This document shows, one piece after another, positions 1 to 6,781 of a stretch of 8,751 nt of DNA. Position 1 is the first letter of the stretch, and every line of letters starts with the position of its first letter. This stretch comes from JAGWAZ01 sp050248595. GTDB taxonomy: Bacteria > Bacteroidota > Ignavibacteria > OLB7. A model generated the notes under the pieces. It saw only the letters and a list, made by a program, of their open reading frames with translations, searched no databases and was not told the DNA's origin. The position numbers and the translations under genes were made by a program. Location: positions 1 through 8,751 of the forward strand of contig JBFWSB010000192.1 in NCBI GenBank assembly GCA_050248595.1. The letters run 5' to 3'.

Positions 1-1
1 C

Positions 2-1864
2 GACATTGGAACCGACACAGCGCAATTCCTTCTGTTCGACCCGAGTTCGGGGAGCGCATCGTTCTGGCTTATCGGTGGCAATGCGGGGACAACAGCGGGA
101 ACAAACTATATTGGTACCAACGACGATCAGGCCTTCCAGATTCATGTCGATGATGGGAACTCCAGCGGCTCGAACGGTCGCGGGCGTGTTATGCTATTTG
201 AACCAAATGCATCGAGTGCAAACATCATCGGCGGATTTAAATCGAACACAGTGAGTTCCGGAATTGTTGGAGCCACGATCAGCGGTGGAGGGAAAGTCGG
301 CGGGGTCAATACCATCAGTTCAGACTACTCGACTATTGGAGGAGGGGCAATCAACTCAGTCGGGATATCGTCGGTCAATTCCACCATCGCTGGAGGGGTT
401 TCCAATACAATTACTGGAAGTGCTCAGAACGGAACGATTGCCGGCGGACTCGAGAACCAGATCGTATCGGGAGATCACTCGACGATCTCCGGCGGTTTCA
501 ACAATATCATACAGGCTGGTGCCTTTGGAAGCACGGTAAGTGGCGGTACAAACAACCAGACGTCATCCTGGGAGTCGGTAATTGGCGGAGGCGACCAGAA
601 CACGATCGGCTCGAGTTCGCTTTTTTCGACCATCGCAGGGGGCAATACTAATTCGATTGATAACAGTTCGAGCAATAGCACAATCGGTGGAGGCATTGCC
701 AACAGTATTGGAGCCAGTAACGAAAGCGGGACAGTGGGAGGGGGAAACAGTAATACAATCGGTGAGAACTCGGATGAGAGTATAGTTGGAGGTGGTCTCG
801 AGAACAGCGTTGACAGTTCTGCCGCACGATCAACAATCGGCGGTGGTTATCGGAATTTCATCACCACTGGTGCCGGCTCGTCGACGATAGCGGGGGGAGA
901 GAAAGACACGATAGAGAACGGATCGTGGCAGTCGACAATCGGCGGAGGCGGATCGAACAAGATTAGCGCGAGTTCGTGGCAGTCGACGATAGCGGGGGGT
1001 GGGTCGAACACGATTAGTTCCAACTCAGCAGGATCGGCAATCGGCGGAGGTGTAGCGAATACTATCGGTGCTCGGATGTCTGCGATACCGGGTGGACGGG
1101 GTCTGACGCTGAACGGCCAGACGAGCTTTGGATTTCTTGCGAACGATATAGGCTCGCGCGACATGACCATTTCTGCTGCCAGTGTCTCGGTTTTCGGGAA
1201 CACAGATCTGTGGCTTGCCAACAACGACAACACCGCGCGCCAAATACGATTCTACGAAGCGTACAACACAGCTGGTGCGTTTCCGAACGGGACAAACTAT
1301 ACCAGCTTCCAAGCGCAGGGACAGACTGCTGACATTGAGTATATCCTGCCGGCTGCTGCGGGTACTGTTGGTCAGCAGCTGACGATTTCTGGGATTGCTG
1401 GAACGCAGGTTACTCTCGGTTGGGCAGCGGCGTCAGACCGGGCGAAGAAGACGAACTTCCTGACGTTGAGTGGCGAAAGTGTCTTGAACAAGTTCCGAAA
1501 TCTCGAGTTGGGAACGTGGCGGTACGATCCGGCAATTGATCCGAAGGGAACACGGCACTACGGAATTATGGCGCAGGACTTTCACGCAACGTTCGGGAAC
1601 GACGGACTTGGTGAGATCGGGACGGACACGACGGTGACGAACTTGGATCTCCACGGAGTGTCGTACCTGGCAATTCAGGGGCTGGAGCAACGAACGAGCG
1701 GGAATAGCGAGACGATCCGTGCCCAGGCAGGGCATATCGAGGAGCTTGAGGCCGAGGTGGAGAAGTTGCGTAAACAGGCTGGTTGTACCGAGGAGCTTCG
1801 GGGAGAGGTGCAAAATCTGCGTGTGCAAATCGGCGAGCTTCGACGGATGCTGGAAGAGAAATAG
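2..1864 (+). CDS. Surface repeat protein with C-terminal Peptidase_S74 (tail-fiber chaperone) domain, 5' end cut by window
   Basis: The frame is open from base 2 to the TAG at 1862-1864 (620 residues visible), so the first ATG at 191 is internal and the true start lies upstream. Residues 1-90 are a glycine/asparagine-rich stretch. Residues 91-359 are about 16 copies of a 17-residue repeat with core S-T-I-x-G-G-x-x-N-x-I. Residues about 360-470 form a linker, and the Peptidase_S74 domain starts at Ser478-Asp479 (SDRAKK) and includes YGIMAQDF. In characterised S74 domains (phage endosialidase tailspikes) this domain trimerises the protein and cuts itself off at the Ser of a Ser-Lys dyad; here Ser478 and Lys483 keep the +5 spacing. 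The last 50 residues are a charged heptad-like coiled coil, consistent with trimerisation. Similar architectures occur in bacterial 'tail fiber domain-containing' surface proteins as well as phages; no phage genes are nearby. Surface location is inferred, because no signal peptide is in the window. Confidence 0.88.
   Translation, partial: DIGTDTAQFLLFDPSSGSASFWLIGGNAGTTAGTNYIGTNDDQAFQIHVDDGNSSGSNGRGRVMLFEPNASSANIIGGFKSNTVSSGIVGATISGGGKVGGVNTISSDYSTIGGGAINSVGISSVNSTIAGGVSNTITGSAQNGTIAGGLENQIVSGDHSTISGGFNNIIQAGAFGSTVSGGTNNQTSSWESVIGGGDQNTIGSSSLFSTIAGGNTNSIDNSSSNSTIGGGIANSIGASNESGTVGGGNSNTIGENSDESIVGGGLENSVDSSAARSTIGGGYRNFITTGAGSSTIAGGEKDTIENGSWQSTIGGGGSNKISASSWQSTIAGGGSNTISSNSAGSAIGGGVANTIGARMSAIPGGRGLTLNGQTSFGFLANDIGSRDMTISAASVSVFGNTDLWLANNDNTARQIRFYEAYNTAGAFPNGTNYTSFQAQGQTADIEYILPAAAGTVGQQLTISGIAGTQVTLGWAAASDRAKKTNFLTLSGESVLNKFRNLELGTWRYDPAIDPKGTRHYGIMAQDFHATFGNDGLGEIGTDTTVTNLDLHGVSYLAIQGLEQRTSGNSETIRAQAGHIEELEAEVEKLRKQAGCTEELRGEVQNLRVQIGELRRMLEEK
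272..1078 (+). repeat. Coding tandem repeat, about 16 units of 51 bp (17 residues)
   Basis: Within the S74-domain protein, units such as STIAGGVSNTITGSAQN, STIGGGIANSIGASNES and STIAGGGSNTISSNSAG follow each other with a period of mostly 17 residues (15-19 at a few places). The conserved positions are Ser-Thr-Ile, Gly-Gly, Asn and Ile, a pattern like the head repeats of YadA-type trimeric adhesins and of beta-helix or beta-roll stalks. Units are diverged at the DNA level except near the 3' end (about 880-1030), where neighbouring units are much more alike. A final degenerate unit (SAIPGGRG) follows from 1079. A rigid, elongated trimeric shaft is inferred. Confidence 0.85.
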
Positions 1865-2359
1865 CTGTCGAACAGTCGTTGTACGAAGGTGCCAGTTCTC
1901 ATATCACACAAAACATGGTGTGTGCACCGCAGTCAGGAAGAAAGCAATTCGTTGGTTTGAGATCATCAAAGAGCGTTAATTGATGCTGTGACGATCGCTG
2001 TTCCCTGAATGAACGGGGTCGCTCCGATGGAGCTGTGCTCTATCCACGACGGCTCACTCTGCCCGGAGCTTCTGCTCCAGGCTACCAATCGTTCGCCGCT
2101 CAGGGGTTGTCAGTGAATAGTCTGCATCGTCGCGTAGCGACCGTCCACCGGTAGCCTCGTACGCAAGCGCGAGGCACGGGAGGAAATGCCCCCATCCCCG
2201 AGCACCAGCGGTGTGTCCCATCCCCGCAACGAAGATTCTCACCAAGCTCTCATTCCCACAGGTTTGCATTTTGAATTCGCGCCCCACCCAGTTCAGTGCA
2301 TATAAGTACCAATTCTTCAATCTCAGCAGGATAGGACTCGATAACTGAAATATCCGTGG
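1865..2359. other. Long intergenic region without a confident gene
   Basis: No plus-strand ORF of credible quality is present. Short inverted repeats are visible: GGAGC-TTCT-GCTCC near 2070, GTCGC-GTA-GCGAC near 2128 and GCCTCG...CGAGGC near 2153. None is followed by a T-run, so no terminator for the upstream gene can be named. A minus-strand ORF (2054-2392) covers much of it and is listed separately. No convincing promoter for the downstream metallopeptidase gene was found; CAGGTTTG at 2259-2266 is one mismatch from the Bacteroidota -7 box but lies far from either candidate start. Confidence 0.5.
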
Positions 2360-2392
2360 ATGCAACAACTGTGTACCTTCGAGAAGACTCAC
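2054..2392 (-). CDS. Doubtful small ORF, possible gene remnant, function unknown
   Basis: This 112-codon minus-strand ORF overlaps the 5' end of the metallopeptidase gene if that gene starts at 2360. Its first 40 residues look non-coding in composition. The C-terminal part, from Met42 (base 2269) or Met58 (base 2221), reads more like protein, with segments such as GWGHFLPCLALAYEATGG and a charged helix-like tail ending in LEQKLRAE. No ribosome binding site precedes any of the three ATGs, and I do not recognise a family. It may be chance, a small gene, or the C-terminal scrap of a decayed one. It is listed because it is the only sizeable ORF in an otherwise empty stretch. Confidence 0.15.
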   Translation of the reverse strand: MSLLEGTQLLHPRIFQLSSPILLRLKNWYLYALNWVGREFKMQTCGNESLVRIFVAGMGHTAGARGWGHFLPCLALAYEATGGRSLRDDADYSLTTPERRTIGSLEQKLRAE

Positions 2393-5300
2393 GTGTCAAT
2401 ATACCACAGTCATTATCCTTACATCTTTTTCGTAGAGATATTCGTGAATACTATCCCGTTTACTTTGACTCCCCTTCGTCTGTACTTGTTAATGCTCGCC
2501 TGTAGTGCAAGTCTTGTCTTCTTTCAACATCCGGCATGCGCGCAGCTTGCCGAATATCCACTTGACGCAAACGCTTCCGACGTATCGGGCAATCACTATG
2601 ATGGCCAGGTCAACGGAAGCGGAACATTTATTACCGACGGTGGGCGAAAGGTTTTGCGCCTTCCCGAAAACACCGGTTCACTCTTGCTGCCGAAGGCTCT
2701 CTCGGCACGACTCGACGATGGTTCCAACTTTCAGATTTCTTTTGACTTCAAACTGGAATTGCATTCAGGTGGGCAGGGAGGGGCACGCGATCTGCTTCAA
2801 ATACGGACCGAATGCAACCAGTGGATGCCGAGATGTCCCGGGATAGGAATCATTACGTGGTGGCAAGAAGAGTCACAACAGTATTTCGTCGTGCTCAGCT
2901 TTGCCGATGGGTTGGAAGACGTTGTTCCCGATCACCCCGCCGCACGATCTGAAGACAATCTGCACTGGCTGGGCAGAGTGTCGGCCGGTGAGTGGAACCG
3001 GCTCTCGCTGACGATCGATCTGGATCTGGGAGGATGGACTTTATCACTGAACGATACGCCGTACTCCGGAACCATCGATCTGAATTCGGGCTATACGTAT
3101 AATCGTCAGGTGATCAAGGAGCACGTTGTGAACAATCCGATTGTTCTGGGGAATGCAAATGCCGATCCCAAGAGTGGAACGTACCCAGCACTCTCCTTCG
3201 ATAACCTTCGCATTTTCTCGCCAGCTGAAGCCGCCCCCGCACTTGAAGATGCGTTAGTGCAGATGACCCGGCATGAAAAGGGGGAAACAACGCTATCGAA
3301 TGCGCAGCAGGAAGCATACTTCAACGTTATCGCAAGCAATCTGTTAGGGTCTTTTGAATCCGTCCGAGAGAACGTCCTGAACTACATCAAAGCGTTTGAG
3401 GCTGCCCACGAACCTCTCTTTACAAACAAAGATCGTGTGGACATAACGACACTTCCGTACGACGTTCAGCTTGCCATTTTTCTGCAGAACTTTATCACGC
3501 AAAATGTCTTCGTTGATAGGCGAGTGGAGAGCCTGAGAGGGGTCAAGTTCGAGGCCGCAGAGATCTTTCCGGGCGTTCCCTCCAGTTCAGAGAAGCTAAT
3601 ACCGAGTGCCACAGTGGAGTTGAATGGGACCTATCACAAGAATCCTGCGGTTGTTCTGACGATGGATGAATTTGTTGTTCGTCCGACCGGGTACTGGGCA
3701 CCGGCAGGAGAAATAGTCACACTTGTCTTCGACACTGCGGCAGTTGCTCGGGGACTTTCGGTTGTTGTGGGTGCGCACTATCGCAATGTTGAACCGGAGC
3801 TTGAGACTCAGAACCGGATGAATGACATCGCAACGGAGTTCAGTGTCAATCAGACTGTTGTGAAGGTCGCCAATCCGTATGGTGGTGGAATCTATCTTAA
3901 GGTCCCTGCAGGCACGGACGTCGGTTGGACAAACGTTGAGATCCGGGATGCAATGAAGTCTGCCTACTATTCGCACAGGGAGGGGAGAAAGACGGATGTG
4001 GCCGACTGGATAGAGCAGGTGACCACAACGACTATTCCATGGGTAGATGTGGAATCCGACCAGTATATGTTTACATATCCTCTGGATATAGCCACGGGAG
4101 TATTGACTCCGGCAAAAGAGGTAACTAACCCCGACGCAATCATGGATCGTTGGGACTCGATTATGACCACGATCAAAGAGCTTGCCGGCCGAACTGCACC
4201 GCGAGCAAGGGCGGAGTACTACATTCTGGATCGACAACTGGTGACCCCCGCATTTGGTGCGGGCTATCCAATGTCGCTTGGTCTTGACGCTATTCCCGAT
4301 TTCCCGAGCGAGGAAGATGAAGTGTATGCGGGGACGTGGAATCCGTTTCGCGTGCTGAAACACCGCCCGAATAAGACGATATTTCATGAGATGGGACATA
4401 ACCTGCTGCACCCGCACATGTTCTACAGTGACAATGTCGGCTTTAACGCGGAAACGATCGTACACGTTCACGGATTCAAGGTGTACAACACGATCTACGG
4501 AATGTCAATCGATTCGGCGTTTGCCAGTTGTGCGTACCAGCACTTGACAATTGATCAGGCTGCGATGGACTGGATGATTTCCTGGAACTTCCGACACGAC
4601 TCCTCCATGTCGTATGATCCGACAATGCCTGCGGACATCAATGATGAAATTCGTTATCAACATCGGGGGTTTGGCATATACGGGGATCTGGTTCGCCTGT
4701 TTGGTTGGGACGCTGTCGGGGCTATTAACGGACGTTTTTACAAAGATGGTGTCCCACCGGACGGACCGAACAAGAATAAACCTTTCGTCTATACGAGGGA
4801 GCGTTTCGTGAAGGAGGCGTGTGCGGCACTGAATCTGAACGTTACTCCCCTCTATCACTTCTGGGGGATTCAGGTTTCCGATTCACTCCGTGCCGAGCTG
4901 GCCGCGAAATACCCACCAAGCCCTGACATTGCTGAACTGCTTGGGAAGTATCTGCATATGATCCCACGTACGAAGGAGGAGTTCATGGTGTGGTACAATC
5001 AGGAGTATATATTGGTGGGAAATGTTCAGCAGCCCAGATGGGATTCAGCGAAAGAGAATTTCGACAAGAACAAGAACATGAGCGATGAGATGATTGCGGA
5101 GATCCAAAAGATTATGGATCAGTACAATCTGAAAATAGAGTTGCCAGCGAAGGTTGTGTTGATGTTCCCCTGGAATAACTCGGTGGTGACGGCCGACAGC
5201 GTTGAACTGGTCTGGAGCAAGACCGATCCGACTGTGTATCGCTATCAGCTTGAGATCGCAGAGAACTCATCGATGACAAATCCGGTGATCGATACCTCCC

Positions 5301-5746
5301 TGACAGGGGCGGACACCTCGAAGATTCTCCTTGCATTGAAGAATGGAGGGACATACTGGTGGAGAGTTAGGGCAGAGAATGTGGGTGGGTGGGGAGCCTA
5401 TAGTAACAGGTGGAGCTTCAAGGTGGACACATCGACAAGTGGTGTTGAAACGATCGCAGGAGTTAGGGGAGAGTATCGTCTGAGTCAGATCTATCCGAAC
5501 CCGTTCCATGGTGAGACGAGCGTAGGTTTTTACGTTCCGCAGAGTACGGAGGTGAGAATCACGGTGATGGATATGACTGGGAAGAGAATAGAAACTCTTC
5601 TGGATGCGAAGGTGGAGAGAGGTGATCATACTGTCAACTGGCGAGGAACAGATGGTAGCGGGAGCGATGCAGCCTCAGGTCTGTACTTGGTTGTACTGGA
5701 ATCAGAGGGAGTGAAGCTGACGCGGAGTGTACTGCTGGTTAATTGA
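2360..5746 (+). CDS. Secreted M60-like zinc metallopeptidase with LamG-like, FN3-like and T9SS type A sorting domains
   Basis: Numbering is from the ATG at 2360 (1128 residues). The signal peptide core is about residues 39-55, with probable cleavage after Ala61 (ACA-Q). That would leave an unusually long n-region, so the GTG at 2444 (residue 29) or the TTG at 2465 (residue 36) is a more natural start. Residues 63-285 resemble a LamG/concanavalin-like domain. An M60 (enhancin-like) peptidase region follows at roughly 410-850: TGYWAPAGE at 443-451, NPYGGGIYLKVPAG from 505, the zinc motif HEMGH at 676-680 with a candidate third ligand or second Glu at 698 (HExxH-x17-E), and LYHFWG ending near 836. 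Residues about 929-1030 look like an FN3 domain. Residues 1039-1128 are a T9SS type A sorting domain with YPNPF at 1045-1049. All catalytic residues look intact. M60 peptidases typically cut mucin-type glycoproteins, but the substrate here is unknown. Secretion to the surface by T9SS is inferred from the C-terminus. The gene stands alone, with a terminator 27 bp after the stop. Confidence 0.9.
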   Translation: MQQLCTFEKTHVSIYHSHYPYIFFVEIFVNTIPFTLTPLRLYLLMLACSASLVFFQHPACAQLAEYPLDANASDVSGNHYDGQVNGSGTFITDGGRKVLRLPENTGSLLLPKALSARLDDGSNFQISFDFKLELHSGGQGGARDLLQIRTECNQWMPRCPGIGIITWWQEESQQYFVVLSFADGLEDVVPDHPAARSEDNLHWLGRVSAGEWNRLSLTIDLDLGGWTLSLNDTPYSGTIDLNSGYTYNRQVIKEHVVNNPIVLGNANADPKSGTYPALSFDNLRIFSPAEAAPALEDALVQMTRHEKGETTLSNAQQEAYFNVIASNLLGSFESVRENVLNYIKAFEAAHEPLFTNKDRVDITTLPYDVQLAIFLQNFITQNVFVDRRVESLRGVKFEAAEIFPGVPSSSEKLIPSATVELNGTYHKNPAVVLTMDEFVVRPTGYWAPAGEIVTLVFDTAAVARGLSVVVGAHYRNVEPELETQNRMNDIATEFSVNQTVVKVANPYGGGIYLKVPAGTDVGWTNVEIRDAMKSAYYSHREGRKTDVADWIEQVTTTTIPWVDVESDQYMFTYPLDIATGVLTPAKEVTNPDAIMDRWDSIMTTIKELAGRTAPRARAEYYILDRQLVTPAFGAGYPMSLGLDAIPDFPSEEDEVYAGTWNPFRVLKHRPNKTIFHEMGHNLLHPHMFYSDNVGFNAETIVHVHGFKVYNTIYGMSIDSAFASCAYQHLTIDQAAMDWMISWNFRHDSSMSYDPTMPADINDEIRYQHRGFGIYGDLVRLFGWDAVGAINGRFYKDGVPPDGPNKNKPFVYTRERFVKEACAALNLNVTPLYHFWGIQVSDSLRAELAAKYPPSPDIAELLGKYLHMIPRTKEEFMVWYNQEYILVGNVQQPRWDSAKENFDKNKNMSDEMIAEIQKIMDQYNLKIELPAKVVLMFPWNNSVVTADSVELVWSKTDPTVYRYQLEIAENSSMTNPVIDTSLTGADTSKILLALKNGGTYWWRVRAENVGGWGAYSNRWSFKVDTSTSGVETIAGVRGEYRLSQIYPNPFHGETSVGFYVPQSTEVRITVMDMTGKRIETLLDAKVERGDHTVNWRGTDGSGSDAASGLYLVVLESEGVKLTRSVLLVN

Positions 5747-5772
5747 TCGGATTACGTCTTGCCGAAGTAGCG

Positions 5773-5805
5773 AAAAGCTCGGAGGGAACTCCGGGCTTTT
5801 TTTTT
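5773..5805 (+). terminator. Rho-independent terminator after the metallopeptidase gene
   Basis: A 9-bp stem, AGCTCGGAG and CTCCGGGCT with one G-U pair, closes a GGAA (GNRA-type) tetraloop and runs into nine T residues (5797-5805). Four A residues before the stem (5773-5776) pair with part of the T-run. The minus strand therefore shows a weaker T-tract, and the structure might also stop transcription of the convergent VOC gene. It starts 27 bp after the stop codon at 5744-5746. Confidence 0.9.
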
Positions 5806-5865
5806 CGACATTCACAACGTCAACTAATCCTGCCTCTTCAAATTCTGCTTAAACTGCTTCCTCGT

Positions 5866-5909
5866 CGTAAAAAGATCTGAACGGAACTGACAGTTTTACG
5901 TTTTTCTTT
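5866..5909 (+). terminator. Possible second weak hairpin-plus-T-run
   Basis: CGTAAAA (5866-5872) and TTTTACG (5894-5900) form a 7-bp inverted repeat around a 21-base loop, followed by TTTTTCTTT. It lies between the convergent metallopeptidase and VOC genes. The stem is AT-rich and the loop long, so this may be a backup terminator or chance. Confidence 0.3.
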
Positions 5910-5924
5910 GGGAGAAATTCTTGC

Positions 5925-6410
5925 TCAACGATTCTTTGAAACCTCCGTTACCGCTTCACTACCGAGTTCTTCGGCAAGCCCGATAATGAGTCCTTCGGGA
6001 CCGCGGATGTAGCAAAGCCGGTACGAGTTCTCGTACTGAACCACTTCGCCGACTAACTCTGCACCTCGTTTGAAGAGGCGGGTGAGAGTATCATCGATGT
6101 CCTCCACAGCAAACATAACCCGTAGGTAGCCGAGAGCATTTACCGGTGCGTTTCGGTGATCGGCGACTACAGGTGGGGCGATAAATCGTGATAGCTCGAG
6201 TCGGCTATGGCCGTCGGGGGTTACCATCATGGCAATCTCGACCTGTTGGTCACCCAGTCCGGTGACGCGTCCAGCCCACTCTCCTTCGATTGTGGCTCGT
6301 CCTTCAAGTTCCAGACCCAGCTCGGTGAAAAAAGAGATTGCCTCATCGAGAGATTCTACCACGATGCCGACGTTATCCATTCTCTTAAGGTTCGGTTTTT
6401 GGGGTTCCAT
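5925..6410 (-). CDS. VOC (glyoxalase/bleomycin resistance fold) family protein
   Basis: The 161-residue protein has two beta-alpha-beta-beta-beta modules typical of the vicinal oxygen chelate fold: MDNVGIVVESLDEAISFF at 11-28 and GYLRVMFAVEDIDDTLTRL from 94. It ends its fold with YIRGPEGLIIGLAEELG (134-150). The length is normal for a single-chain VOC protein. Judged by eye, the usual metal ligands are mostly absent: the first His is Asn13, the second His is Arg97, and the terminal Glu position is Gly144; Glu72 (RLELSRF) is kept. Canonical metal-dependent glyoxalase I activity is therefore unlikely, and the substrate is unknown. The start is the ATG at 6408-6410 because an AGAGGAG ribosome binding site lies 7 bases upstream; Met11 has no such site. 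It is monocistronic and convergent with the metallopeptidase gene. Confidence 0.88.
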   Translation of the reverse strand: MEPQKPNLKRMDNVGIVVESLDEAISFFTELGLELEGRATIEGEWAGRVTGLGDQQVEIAMMVTPDGHSRLELSRFIAPPVVADHRNAPVNALGYLRVMFAVEDIDDTLTRLFKRGAELVGEVVQYENSYRLCYIRGPEGLIIGLAEELGSEAVTEVSKNR

Positions 6411-6417
6411 ATCGTTG

Positions 6418-6424
6418 CTCCTCT
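6418..6424 (-). promoter_or_regulatory. Shine-Dalgarno site of the VOC gene
   Basis: AGAGGAG on the minus strand lies 7 bases before the ATG at 6410. It is the clearest ribosome binding site in the window and fixes the start of the VOC protein. The large secreted-protein genes lack a comparable site. Confidence 0.75.
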
Positions 6425-6449
6425 TTTTTAATCTTTTACTGGTAGGTTC

Positions 6450-6467
6450 AACGCTTCAGCGTTTTTT
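6450..6467 (+). other. Terminator-like hairpin facing away from the VOC gene
   Basis: AACGC-TTCA-GCGTT is a 5-bp stem with a 4-base loop that runs directly into six T residues on the plus strand (6462-6467). No plus-strand gene ends just upstream. On the minus strand it sits in the 5' leader of the VOC gene and lacks a T-run. It could block antisense transcripts, act as a leader element, or be chance. Confidence 0.35.
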
Positions 6468-6471
6468 AACT

Positions 6472-6499
6472 AAAAATTAGCTACTTGGGTTTTTCGCAA
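6472..6499 (-). promoter_or_regulatory. Candidate Bacteroidota-type promoter for the VOC gene
   Basis: On the minus strand, TTG (6499-6497) is followed after 17 bases by TAATTTTT (6479-6472). This is close to the Bacteroidota -33 TTG / -7 TAnnTTTG arrangement, with the final G replaced by T. It would give a leader of about 50-55 bases before the ATG at 6410. The area is AT-rich, so a chance match is possible. Confidence 0.3.
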
Positions 6500-6638
6500 C
6501 GTCGTTCTCAATTCTCGTAAGAGCGGCGATGTTCCCCCCAAACGCGCGTGACTGCACACTCTCAAGCTCTTCGGGCAACAAAGCAAAGCGTTTCGCACGC
6601 AACAAAAAAGCCCGGATCAAAAATCCGGGCTTTCTCAT
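6477..6638 (-). CDS. Doubtful 53-residue ORF running through the tRNA terminator
   Basis: An ATG on the minus strand at 6636-6638 opens a 53-codon frame ending at TAA (6477-6479). The first 12 codons are the tRNA-Ser terminator hairpin itself (MRKPGFLIRAFL), a well-known source of false ORFs. The rest, about residues 14-53 and readable from a TTG near 6605, has a plausible amphipathic composition, for example LPEELESVQSRAFGGNIAAL, and ends KNPSS. There is no clear ribosome binding site. It may be a small gene starting inside or after the terminator, a decayed fragment, or chance. Confidence 0.2.
   Translation of the reverse strand: MRKPGFLIRAFLLRAKRFALLPEELESVQSRAFGGNIAALTRIENDVAKNPSS
6604..6633 (-). 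terminator. Rho-independent terminator of the tRNA-Ser gene
   Basis: On the minus strand, an 11-bp perfect stem, AAAGCCCGGAT and ATCCGGGCTTT, closes a 5-base loop (TTTTG). It extends into a T-run of six (complement of 6604-6609, partly inside the stem). It begins 26 bases after the tRNA discriminator base. On the plus strand the T-run is only three, so the signal points to minus-strand transcription. Confidence 0.88.
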
Positions 6639-6659
6639 GCGGTTAAGTGTTAATCAGAG

Positions 6660-6749
<90 letters not shown>

Positions 6750-6764
6750 ATAAGCTGAAATTTT

Positions 6765-6781
6765 GTGCCTCACTGAGGCAC
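6765..6781. repeat. Perfect 17-bp inverted repeat GTGCCTCAcTGAGGCAC
   Basis: Eight bases on each side of a central C match perfectly, and as RNA this makes a 7-bp stem with a 3-base loop. It lies 16 bases upstream of the tRNA-Ser 5' end and contains the stop codon of the small ORF at 6770-6985. No T-run follows on the minus strand; the plus strand has only mixed TTCTCGTCTCTT. It may be an operator, a processing hairpin in the tRNA leader, or a weak terminator. Confidence 0.5.

Noticed and set aside
847..1233. Minus-strand 128-codon ORF with PPPIVD repeats
   Set aside because: It is the reverse-strand reading of the glycine-rich 51-bp repeats, where GGA/GGC codons read as Pro and Ala.
191..1864. 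ATG at 191 as the start of the S74 protein
   Set aside because: The same frame is open to the left edge and its translation continues with the same composition, so the gene begins outside the window.
2..1864. Prophage tail-fibre locus
   Set aside because: The S74 domain is shared with phages, but no other phage gene is visible in the downstream 7 kb, and bacterial surface proteins carry the same domain combination.
2060..2190. Short inverted repeats as terminators of the S74 gene
   Set aside because: Stems are 5-6 bp and none is followed by a T-run.
2483..2503. Lipobox ending at Cys48 in the metallopeptidase signal
   Set aside because: The candidate cysteine lies inside the hydrophobic core and the LMLAC context is poor; cleavage after ACA at residue 61 fits better.
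3596..4471. Minus-strand 291-codon ORF
   Set aside because: It lies entirely opposite the peptidase domain of the metallopeptidase, has no recognisable domain, and has an arginine/cysteine/histidine-rich shadow composition.
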